Assembly: GCA_033296885.1 (NCBI GenBank)
Contig: MU863998.1
Span: 45,141-109,140 of the forward strand
Length of the DNA: 64,000 nt
Direction of reading: 5' to 3'
From: Triangularia verruculosa
Taxonomy: Eukaryota; Ascomycota; Sordariomycetes; Sordariales; Podosporaceae
The notes below the pieces were generated by a model. The model was not told the origin of the DNA. It searched no databases and worked only from the letters and a program-made list of their open reading frames with translations. Within the stretch, counting starts at the first letter, position 1, and each line of letters begins with the position of its first letter. This document shows, one piece after another, positions 11,402-21,457 of the stretch. The position numbers and the translations under genes were made by a program.

Positions 11402-12167
11402 TTTTTTTTTCAGGGAGGGGTGGTTATTCTGGGTTTGTTGGGTTGTTGCTGGCATTGGTGATTAACTAGGAAAGCGAGGTAGTGTGAGTGGTGAGAGGGG
11501 GTGGATATTTGCAGAGGCAGAGAGAGAAAGAGAGCATAGGTTACTTGATTACACGCTACGCTGGACCTTTTTTTTTTTCTCGGTCTTTTTCGGTAAACAT
11601 TGGGGTTTTTTGGGGGGAGGGGGGTTTAAGTCAAAGGGGGCATCATTCATTTTTTTGCGACGGCCGAGTTTGATGGGTGTGTGTGTGGTGAAGGTGAGAG
11701 GAGAGAGAGGGAGATGAAGTGTAAGTATATAGAGGAAGTTGGGGTGGAGAGGTTACAGTACAATCGTTTTTGAGCGGAGAATGAGAAGGGGTGTAGTTAT
11801 TGATGAGAATTGAAGAGAGCGTAAATGTTTTTGATTTGTTGGTGATGATGTGATGTGATGTGATGTGATGGAGGTGGAGGGGTTGTTTTTGGGGTTTTGG
11901 GTTAGGGAAGAAGGTTGTTTAATGATTTTGAGATTCATAATGGTCTGGTATACAATTATTGAGTATATTAACTAACGCTGTTCGTATGAAGGTTATGTAT
12001 TGGGTATTATACATAAACCAATCGAATCTGGCCTTCTTCTACTGCAACACAACCCCGCGCGGCTCAGCTCGTTAATTTCTACAAAGCCCCGTTTTGCATG
12101 ACATCACCCCCTCCCTCCCTTCTCTTGTTGTCCTTTGCTTGGAACAACAGCCCCTGATATTTTCACC
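11402..12167. other. Intergenic region with TGATG repeat
   Basis: RSP5 3' flank, very G- and T-rich on the plus strand, followed by the leader of the nitronate monooxygenase gene. A TGATG-type tandem repeat occupies 11843-11870. No gene is supported. Confidence 0.5.
11843..11870. repeat. TGATG short tandem repeat
   Basis: About five copies of a 5-nt TGATG/TGTGA unit are directly visible in the RSP5 3' flank. Confidence 0.9.
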
Positions 12168-13861
12168 ATGGATAGCAACGATAATGAATACGACCAACCG
12201 CTAAGCAAGCGGGAGAAGCTACTTAGGATCAAATCCAAAGCAAAGGAAGTCAAAATGGTGGTCCTGTCGCAGGTTCACGACAGCAGTAGTAGTAAGAAGG
12301 AGACTGCACGGGTGACAAGAATTAATGGGTTGTTTCCTAATACAGTGAACCCGGTGGTTTTTTCTGCTCCGATGCTGGGGACGGCGAACGGGAGGTTGGC
12401 TGCTGAGGTTAGTTTGGGGGGTGGGTTTGGTTTGTTTTCCCTTTTTTTTCCTTCTTTTCACTCCCTGCCTTTCCCCCTTTCGCTACCTTCCTGCCTTTTC
12501 CCTCCTTTCCCTCCTTTCGCTGCTTTCGCTGCTTTCGCTGCTTTCGCGGCTTTCGCGGCTTTCGCGGCTTTCCCTCCGTTCCTTGCTGTTTTCATATGGT
12601 TATAATAAAAAATGAGGTATTAACGGGTGCTATGAAAAAGGGTTTATCCCGGGGGGATACAACTTTTCCCCTCCTTCCCCCTCCTCTGGGGTTCCCTCCC
12701 CCTCAGCACCAGACCATCTAGCTCAGTTGTCAAACGAGTTGACAGTAGCACGAAAACTGCTGGGATTACAAGAAGCAACACTTACCCCCCTGCCAGTCGG
12801 CGTGGGCTTCATCCTCTGCCATGATAGCACGGCCACTCACTTCATTGAGAGGGTTATTCCTGTCCTGCAAGACCACTCCCCCCAGGCAGTCTGGCTTTTT
12901 GCGCCGAGGGTGGAGGATGTTGCCGGGGGGGTGATAAAGGAGATTATAGAGAGGTTGCATGATAATGGGTTTGTGGTGTTTTACCAGGTTGGAAATGTCA
13001 AAGGAGTGAGGGAAGCTATAAGGGATGGGGCGGATGTGGTTGTTGCGCAGGGGACGGATGCGGGGGGACATCAATATGTGAGGGGGGCCGGGACGATGAG
13101 TTTTTTGAGGGAGGCGGTTGAGGTTGTGAAGAGAGAAAATATTGAGAGGGAGAAGAAGGGGGAAGGGGGGGTTATGGTGGTTGGGGCCGGGGGGGTGGTT
13201 GATGGGTGGGGGGTTGTTGGGGCGCTGGCGCTGGGTGAGTTTTTCTTGTGAAGATCAAAAGGGGGGAAAAGGGGCTGATAAAAGAATAGGGGCTGAGGCG
13301 GTTGTTATGGGGACGAGGGTGAGTTTGATGGTTCAAGTTGGGATAGGAGAGATAGGGGGCTGATAGGAAGTAGTTTATTATGGCGACCGAGGCGACGACA
13401 CCGGATTTTAGGCGGGAGCTGATTGCGAAGACGGAGGATGGGGCTTTGTCGACGTTCAAGTAGGTGCATTCGTAGCAGAAGTTTTGTGGGAGATAATAAG
13501 CTGACGTGACGGTAATAGGCACACGGTTATGGACGACATCCAGGGCAGCACCATCTGGCCAGAGGTCTATGATGGACGGGCCATTGTTGGTGACTCGGTC
13601 GAGGACCATCTCAGGGGCGTGCCGGCGGAGGAGAACATCCGGCTGTTCAAGGAAGCTGCGGAGAAGGGGGAGACCAGCAGGATGATTACCTGGGCGTGAG
13701 TTGCTTTCTTGTCGTTTTGGATGAAGAATATGAGGTTGCTGACAGTAAACAGTGGAAGCGGCGTCGGACTGGTCAACAAGGTCCAGCCAGCTGGCGAGAT
13801 CGTCAGGGAAGTGCGCGAGGAGGCTCTGCAGCGTATTAAGGAACTGCAGACGTTGTTTTGA
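12168..13861 (+). CDS. Nitronate monooxygenase (2-nitropropane dioxygenase-like, FMN enzyme)
   Basis: Six exons (12168-12429, 12641-13234, 13290-13318, 13374-13459, 13519-13695, 13753-13861) sum to 418 residues with consistent phases. Family motifs are present in order: VNPVVFSAPMLGTANGRLA near the N-terminal barrel, GGFGFIPGGY formed across intron 1, VGVGFILCHD, then AQGTDAGGHQ, GVVDGWGVVGALALGAEAVVMGTRF across introns 2-3 (FMN phosphate and active-site region). The family oxidises alkyl nitronates with FMN, protecting against 3-nitropropionate-type toxins. A Pro/Ser-rich insert follows the GGY motif. The start is the ATG in CACCATGG context. Intron 1 has an unusual GTTTGT donor and a 9-nt tandem repeat. 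The gene converges on the amidohydrolase gene 111 bp away. Confidence 0.9.
12514..12567 (+). repeat. 9-nt tandem repeat in intron 1 of the nitronate monooxygenase gene
   Basis: Six head-to-tail copies of a pyrimidine-rich 9-mer: three of CTTTCGCTG followed by three of CTTTCGCGG. All lie within the intron, so copy-number change should not affect the protein directly, though it lengthens the pyrimidine-rich part of the intron. Confidence 0.9.
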
Positions 13862-13972
13862 AATGTTACTTTTAATTTGTTTATGTATACCCATAGTTCA
13901 CCAATACATCTCTAACCAACGCCTCACTCGCTTGTATATCTGATAAATTCCAATCATTCACATCTCATCATC

Positions 13973-16064
13973 TTACAAGTCCTCCTTCCCACCGGCCTTC
14001 TCCTCCACCTGCTCCCCCTTCCCATCGTCTCTCGAATACACCCTCCTCCCCGCCACCCATGTTTCCCTTACCTTTAAGAATCTAATATCCTCCTCCCGTA
14101 CACTTGTCACATCCTCGTCCATCACCACCCAATCCGCAAACGCACCCTCTTTGATGACACCCGCTTGCTGCTCCCAAAACGCCGCCCTCGCCGGGCCACG
14201 AGTAAACCCATCAAACGCCTGCTCTACACTTAGTCCTTCCTGCGCTCTATACCACCCCCCCTCCCACCCCTCCGGTCCCTTCCCAGTGCGAGGATTCTTT
14301 CTCGTCACCGCAGCGTACACACCCTCGAATGGATTCGGCGGTTCAACAGGAAAGTCACTTCCCAACACCGGCGGCCCGACATCCCAGATCGACCTCATCC
14401 TGTACGCCTCCTTCTCTATCCTTTCCTTACCCAACCGGTCTTCTGCGTAGGCCATGTCAGACGTGGCATGGGTAGGCTGGATACTCGGGATGATGCCCAG
14501 CTCCCTCATCCGGGCTTGGTCGTCTGGGTGGATAATCTGCGCGTGTTCGATCCGGAACCGGCAGGCGAGTTGCTGGCAGATGTCTGGGGGGATCCCGGCG
14601 GGGCAGACGTCGGGGTGGTCGAGGGCGGCGGAGAGGGCCGAGATGGCGAGGCGGTTGGCGAGGTCGCCGATGGCGTGGATGTTGACTTGGAATTTTGCAT
14701 CGGCTGCCCAGGAGAGGGCGAGGGAGTGGAGGGTGGAGGCGTTGACGAGGAGGGAGCCGGAGGTGGTGGGGCGGTCGGAGTAGGGGTCGATCATGGCGCT
14801 GCCCCAGCTTCCTAGGGCGCCGTCTGTGGTGTTTTTGTGTTAGCAATCATCAACCTAAAACCATATGTGTGAACAGCGTACCGGCGAAAAGCTTCACGCT
14901 CATGACCCTCAGCCATCCCCCTTCCAAATCCACCTTTCTCGCCACCTCTGGACAGAAGGCGTTTCGCTCAGGGCACTCGACCATAGCATTCACCCGCACC
15001 GTCCAGTCATTTTTCTTCTCAGCCACCATTTCCTCGTAGAGCTCGATGTCCGTCGGGAGCACACCTGCGTCGTGCATCCCCACCAGCCCAACTTTATTCA
15101 ACTCCCTCATCGCGCTCGTGACAAATTTCTTCTTTTGGGTAGAGGTAGGCTTCGGCCAGAGGGCAGTAACGTAGTCCATCGCGTTATCACAAAAAACACC
15201 CATCCCCGGGTCCCGTATGATTTCCCCTCCCGGCACCTCATCCGGTAAGCTATCCAGATCAAGAAGATTTAGCACTGCCTGCGAAACCCAGGTGCAGTGA
15301 ACGTCAACTCTGTCCAGCATGAAGAATTTGTCTTTGAGTTCCTCATCATCGCTCAGCCAGTCCTTTTTCTCACGTTAATCAATAAATCTTTTACCGCTGG
15401 GAAAGAAAGAAGGAAGGCTTACAGCAGTAGGCATCCCCTCCCTCAGCACCCCCTGATCCCATCCCACTCCCCGAATCCAATTCCCCTCCGACCCAACCTC
15501 CCCATCCCCTTGCTGTCTCAGATACTCCTTTAGTCTCTCTCTAACCTCCCCCTTGGTCCCCGCCCCAAAGAGATCCACCCCATGCAAAAACTCGCCGTAC
15601 TGCAGCAGATGCCCATGTCCATCCCACAACCCCGGAATCACCCACCCCTTCCTCTTCTTTTCCCCTTTCGTTTCTGATGACGATGATGACATAAAAACCC
15701 TCGTAACAAGCCCCGTGCTCCGGTCAACAGCCAGACAATTCCCCTCCTTCCTTTCCCCTCCCACTATCAACCCCTGCCCCAACCCAAATCCCTCCTCCCC
15801 GTCAGGCGCAAACGACGTCCTGATCAGATTCTCATAACAAAACACCCCCTCCTCCTCTTTCTCAGCAGCAGTCAAAGATCGTACAAACCCCACAACCTCG
15901 CTCGTGATGTACTTGTCAAAAACATACACCACATCAACCGGCAGCTGATAAACCAGCATCTCAGCCAGCCTCACCGGCCCGTGCCGAGCCAGCAGCAGCG
16001 AGAGGAGCGTGCTCGCCCCCAGCGCCGCCACCCCCAGGAGGAATCGTGTTATTGACAGTGCCAT
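13973..16064 (-). CDS. Membrane-anchored amidohydrolase (YtcJ-like, amidohydrolase 3 family)
   Basis: Three exons (15423-16064, 14882-15362, 13973-14823) give about 657 residues. A hydrophobic segment close to the N-terminus (ITRFLLGVAALGASTLLSLLLA) is a likely signal anchor. Metal-dependent hydrolase signatures follow: GLWDGHGHLLQYG (HxH at about 150-152), VKLFADGALGSWGS formed across intron 2, NIHAIGD and RIEHAQ histidines, and VLGSDFPVEPPNP with the late aspartate. These fit the TIM-barrel amidohydrolase 3 group related to bacterial YtcJ, whose substrates are mostly unknown, so the reaction is not assigned. An acceptor alternative two codons upstream of exon 2 is equally in frame. Fungal relatives are often annotated as exoenzyme- or amidase-like proteins. 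Confidence 0.88.
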
Positions 16065-16814
16065 CAATTCGATCAATCAATCTCTCCTGTAACAAAAGGG
16101 CAAAACTGTGGAAAAAAAAAGAGTTGTTATGAAGAGATAAACAAACTTCAAATGTGGCTTTTAGTCAAGGTCGAAATCCACTGCAGCAAGCAGCAAGCAA
16201 GCACCTCCTCCGGCAAGCCGAAAACTCCACACATACACCCGGCAACACCTATCGGCTCCGGCCCGACACACCCGAAACACCGGACACACACACACACACC
16301 CGGGCCGCTGCCACCAACCAACCAACCAACCAACCAACCAACCAACCGAGCGAGTGGTATCTTATCTTATCTTATCTTCCAAGCAGTCGGTCAGTCAGTC
16401 AGTCAGTCTGAAACACCATCATCAACCACCACCAAAAACACACTTTAATCACGAAAACAAAACAATCACCAGCGCCATAAATAAATAAATAAAACAATAA
16501 ACCCACTGTCTGTTGATACTCCTACATACATACATACATACATCCCCTTTCCCCATTGCTCCCCCCTCCCCCCCTCCGCCCCAGAGCCATCAATCTATAA
16601 CAGAAAAACCAACCTGGTATCATGCATGCAACCTTTTTGCTCCCTCCCCCTCCGGACTCACAAAAACCAAAATCTCAGTCCGGAATGTATGCTTAGGCAA
16701 CCAATCATATATACAAATCCTTCCCCCACCAGCAACCAAAAAAAAAAAAAAAGGAGAATCTCTCAAGTGTCATAAGAATCATCAAGCCTCTTCTCAACTT
16801 TGATCCCCCCCCCA
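16065..16814. other. Intergenic region rich in microsatellites
   Basis: Separates the starts of the amidohydrolase gene from the 3' end of the SPX gene. It is unusually dense in short tandem repeats (see the repeat entry) and also has poly-A and C runs around 16738-16820. No gene is supported. Confidence 0.6.
16282..16543. repeat. Cluster of five different microsatellites
   Basis: Within about 260 nt are an AC run (about 16282-16298), an AACC run (about 16315-16346), ATCTT copies (about 16359-16378), CAGT copies (about 16388-16408) and ACAT copies (about 16523-16543). All are directly readable. Confidence 0.9.
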
Positions 16815-18363
16815 TCATAAAGGCCCCCTCCCCACCACCAACACAAGCAACACCCCATTAGCCACACACACCCCCCCAAACACCACCCAACCCACCACCA
16901 ACCCCCCCCACCCCATCCTCTCCTGCCTCGCAACCGTCATGCAAACCCCCGCGCACCCCAGCCCCAAACTCGTCATAATCCCCAGCGTCACCCCCGCCTC
17001 CACCTCCATCCTCTTCTTATTCCTCCCCGCCGTAATCAGCACCGTCGCGATCCCCATCAGCACATACGCCACCGCAAAACACCCCCACGTCGCCCAAAAC
17101 AACACTCTCTCCCTATACTGCTCAATCCGCTGCTCATTAATACTCGGCAGCGCAGCATAATGAGGCCTATACCCGCTCGGGAACTGGTCTTCAGACGACG
17201 CATACCCCTGCGACCCCCTCCGGCTCTGTCGGTTAGAATACCCAATATCCTCTTCCACGTCCGTGTCCGACTGCGCACCACCTCTACTCCCCGGTGGCAT
17301 AGAAAAGTAGCCCGACTCGTTGCTGTTGCCAGTCGAGCCATACCCTGAACTGCTGTTGTTGGTAGACAAAAGCGGGCCACGTTCAATGTCCTCGCTCATG
17401 GGAGATCGCACCGAGCGGATCGACATCCACGCTGAATTCAACTTCCTGACCGGCCGAGAAAACAGATTCCCGAGCGCCTTCATCCCGGGGAAGCTCATGT
17501 CCTCGTTCGGATCAATGTAAATGGCGTAACCCTCGTCTCTCTGATCATCATCTCCCGCCTCGCTCCCGCAGTCGTACTCGTTCCAGTACACCACCGCCGC
17601 CGACGTCTGCGTCTCATTGACCACCGTCGCCTCGCTCGGGGAGCTCTGCCTCATCTCCCTTGGTGACTCAGGTGGTATCGGGGAGACAATGGCGCTCATA
17701 TCCGTGGGCGAAGCCGCCCGGAGTGTGACCAAGAGGTCGTCATACCTCACCTGCAGATTCGAAAAGTCGCACCGGGTGAAGCTTTTGGGGTGCGACAGCA
17801 CCTTTTCCCTGAAGCGCGTCCCGAGCCTCGACGACCCGGTCCACTTTCTGTACTTTTTCAGAATCTTGCGGAACGCGACAATCTGCGCGTCGACGAAGCG
17901 CCGGAGGAGGCGGATGTCATCGCCGCATTGGAGGAGCTCCTGTTCGTACTTGACGAACCGGCGCTGGCGTTTGATGGAGACGGCGCTCCGGCCGGTTGTT
18001 GCGCACCGTACTATGAGGCGGTGGATCTGGTTGGACGAGTGCTGGAGGCGACGTGCGATTTCGTCGGCTTTGCTCGTGACGAAGAGGTCGACCCGGTCAT
18101 GTTGGCGACATAGCTCGCTGTAGAAGCCTTCCTCGAACTTGGCTAGGGCTGTGTCTTGATGTCCTGGGATCGCAATGGCTGTCGCTTGATCTTTGGTGGT
18201 GTTGGCTTTGATGTAGTGTTTTAGGGAGTTGTAGTCGATGTTATCTGCGGACGAAAAGAGATGTTAGATAAGGCGGTGGCCACAGGTTTGATGACTTGAA
18301 AATAAACTTACGCAGGCTCCATTGCGGGACAGACTCCTGCTCGAACTGCTCCCCGTATTTCAT
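16815..18363 (-). CDS. SPX-domain protein with three C-terminal membrane segments
   Basis: Two exons (18312-18363 and 16815-18244; intron 67 nt) give 493 residues. The N-terminus MKYGEQFEQESVPQWSL continues after the intron as HNIDYNSLKHYIK, the classical SPX start that forms the inositol-pyrophosphate-sensing surface. The SPX helices run to about residue 190 (for example FRKILKKYRKWT and CDFSNLQVRYDDLL). Residues about 200-400 are acidic, Ser-rich and probably disordered. Three hydrophobic segments follow near the end: about VLFWATWGCFAVAYVLMGIA, VTLGIMTSLGLGCAGVC and GGLVVGWVVFGGVCVANG. The VTC polyphosphate polymerase core is absent, so this is not Vtc2/3/4. An SPX regulatory subunit of the vacuolar or ER phosphate machinery is an inference. 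Confidence 0.85.
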
Positions 18364-21300
18364 TCCTCTATAATACTTGGAATTGGCTTGCCAGATGCGC
18401 AAAGAAAGCCTGCTTTTTCCAGTCTCTCAAAGACGCTGGGGATGGGCGGTTCTGTGGTCGATGACGACAATCTGACGAATTGGGATGCAAGGGCGGGTAC
18501 AGTCGGCAGCGGTGTCGATACAAAGGGCTGCGTTCAACGGCTGGCTTTTACTGGCACTGGATCAACCGACCGCGGCTCAAGTTGACTCGAACGCCGATAG
18601 TGTCGATGAAGGTGAACAAATCAGAACCAACGCTGTTGTTGGACCGGAGGGAGGCGAAGAAGCAGAGCCTGTCAGTTCCTCGGGCTCGGCGGGTGTCATA
18701 AGTACTTTGTACAAAAAACTGGGAAGTGACTACAGGTACCCGTGGCTTGCTGTGACGCTGGTGGGGTACTACTAGTACATGGGTGCAGGGCCATGGCAGG
18801 CGCAGCGATCATCGCCATATTCCTCGCAGCCAGACCACAAAAGGGGTCCCTGGTAAAAAGCTTATCGTCAAGTGTGCTCGGTTGTGGTTTCCGTCCTGCC
18901 GTCCAACCGACCCTTTGACCACGGCGCTAGACAGCGTTTCAAGACCCTTATTCTTTTCCCCGGTACGGCCCTCATCCTTTGCTGGGGATACCTTTCATTT
19001 ACTCTTTCTATACACAGTTCAGAGGCCCCAGTGCAGATGCTCGTTGAAACACTCGAGATATTCGTAGAAGCCGTCGACCCCAAGGCTCGAACCAACAGCC
19101 CATGGCTGCCGGCCTCCCCTCCGGCCATCGATCCCCCTCGACGGTGGCCTGCTGCAGAGAAGCGGGACGGTGACGGATGCAAGAGCTGGATGCCGAATTA
19201 CTAAGTAGGATCAATATGTCCACCATGTTCTTGCCGTGTCTTGATGCTACGTAAACTGGTCTAGAGCCAAGACGAGTTTGGTAAATACTGACTCGCATGG
19301 CGTGACTTGGATGATGATATCGAGAGTTCAGTTATCAAACAGTGTCGCGTGAGTGTATGCCTACCAACAGCAGCTTGCTGTGGGCGAGTCCGCTCAACTG
19401 CAACCGTGATTCGGCGGATAGGCCCTATAGTTTCCCTCTGCGTCTGAACCACCGGCTTCAGAGTAGCATCCGTGGAGACGCCTGCAGCAGCATCGCAGAC
19501 TGGCCGTTGGTGTTGGTTGAAATATTTGGAGCCCGCAACGGATGATGCCGCCACGTGGGGGAATTGGTAGATCTTACTGGCTCCGCTGGAAATGCGGCAC
19601 ACTCCGAGCCTCCAAATGCGTGCTGAAGAGTTTGGACCTCTCCATGCAAGAGACAAGAGACCAAGACGACACTATCTTGGGCCTTGCATCGCTCTCGGGA
19701 CATCTCCCGTCCCCTGTAAAAAATGTGCGAGTTTGTCCAACTGCTCCATCCCAGCTAGGTCCCTTCTAAATTTCCTCGAGTGGTGACGCAGTTGACTCGG
19801 TATAGCGTTGGCGTTTCGTCTCTTGTTGCACCGACACTGTCGTTGCATGCCCGAGTAATTGAGTAAATTGGTGAAATCTCAGAGGCAGATGATGAGGTGA
19901 GTTAGACGTGATACAAGATGCGGCCGCCCTGTGGGTGTTTCAACAAGAGCCAATCCCTGTCCAGCGTACAGTGGCTGACGTTGGGACCCCTGTTTGGATC
20001 TCCAGAAACAGTGGGTACCGCCAAGACAGACTAGACCGGGGGGCGAGGCCAGGGTCAAGGCCGTTGAAGAGGAGGAATTCGAGACATCGATTGGTCAAAG
20101 TCCAGCTTTGTAGGGCACGACATGTTCCATGGTCTCGTGACCACTTTTCAAAAGAAGCTTCTCAGCGTCGCATGGCTTCGCGAAGAGGCGTGCTTGCTAG
20201 ACCTTGCCAAGGAGACTGGACGGCGTCAACTTCCTGGTAACTATCAGTCTGCAAAGGAACGTCGTTTAGGGATTCAGGAAACACTGGCGCTTCTTGTGTA
20301 CAAGGACCCTAGCCATTCGCCAGAGACCGGATGTGATCTCTTGCTTCCGCGATGTTGCTGTCGGGTTCGGTTTCCTCTCAGTGGTCGTGTGCCCATCTGC
20401 CACAGCACGCAAGGGCTTGAGCAAAAACGGCAAGACTGTGCGTGATCAGTTGCCCATCAGCATGCCGGTCTCTTTGCGGGGTCGTCGGACGCTACCCGGC
20501 CGAGGCCATTACCCGTTACCCGTGGATCTGTGCTGTACACTAACGAGCTACACCTGAGCGATTCCGGCTGCAGGAAGCGCAGTCCGGGGGAGGTCAGCTT
20601 CGGACTCGAGGAATGAGAGGAGGCCAGCCAATTATACCCCGAGGTGTTGCCCAGGAGGGTTCCGTGGTAATCAATGCGGGTGAGCGGGTTTGGAGCCATG
20701 GGCGATCCGGAGTAACAAAGGTGAAGCTCTTCATCGGCAAGATGGCCATTGGAGGAGATGATCGCCGAGGCGGTCAACCATCAATGGTATCTCTGCTTGT
20801 ATTATCACCTGTTCGTCTTGTCATAGATTATTGGCGGCTATCGAGATAGAGTGAAGAAGGTTCATTGAAAGCAAAGGCCGATATCGCCCGGGGATAGTAT
20901 TGAACGAAGGCCAAGAGATAGTACGGACCGAAGGCCCAGCTGTTGCGCGTGTTGAGATAAGTGGCCGTCGAAGAGAGAAGGGACAGTTGTTTACTCTGTA
21001 CTTTCGTGGTGGTATTGAATTGATCTTCTTTCGCATTTGGCTGACCCAGTCTGGTTACGCCGCATGCCTTTCCTCGAAGGTTTCGTCCTTCGGCCGCCAA
21101 TTTGTATATAAAAAGACACGCCATCTGTAACTAAAAGTAAAACAATCAACATTGACGCATGGTCAAGGAATCATCATGGCCGAGATGCTCGTGTGTAGAT
21201 TGAAGATGAAGCTCTCAAGGTGCGCAAGGCTCCCGGGTGGGTCCTACGATAACCCCCAACCCAGCACTGGGGGGCCTTAGCATATCTGAGACGAGCTCCT

Positions 21301-21457
21301 GATTGGACGATCCTTGCTCAGCTTGCTTGGTGGGGCTGGAAGCGTCCGAAATTTTTTGGAAAGCAAACAAGCCGCCAAAATCTCCTTGCAACGCAAATCA
21401 GCCGTTGATAGCATTTGACTTTGGGCACCGCAAAAGCCACAACCGCACCACAAAAGC
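18364..21457. other. 3.1-kb gap between divergent genes, no clear gene
   Basis: The longest gene-poor stretch. It should hold the SPX and MPP10 promoters. Base composition is balanced, with no sign of strong AT-enriching RIP mutation. One segment at about 20064-20330 reads protein-like on the plus strand (FHGLVTTFQKKLLSVAWLRE and onward to YKDPSH) but is bounded by stops and has no family I recognise. It may be a short exon of an unrecognised gene or a relic. Nothing else is supported. Confidence 0.5.
21097..21114 (+). promoter_or_regulatory. Putative CCAAT/TATA-like element upstream of MPP10
   Basis: GCCAAT sits at about 21096-21101, followed by TATATAAAA at 21106-21114, about 345 nt upstream of the MPP10 start. 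The motifs are seen directly. Use as a core promoter is only an inference. Confidence 0.3.

Noticed and set aside
18706..18718. TTTGTACAAAAAA resembling an engineered attB-type core
   Set aside because: Only a short AT-rich palindrome match in natural intergenic sequence. No vector sequence is nearby.
19075..19090. GGTTCGAGCC on the minus strand resembling a tRNA B box
   Set aside because: No matching A box at the right distance and the flanks do not form a T stem or acceptor stem.
18364..21457. Possible RIP-mutated transposon in the long gap
   Set aside because: Base composition stays balanced, without the TA-rich signature of RIP, and no terminal repeats or transposase remnants were recognised.
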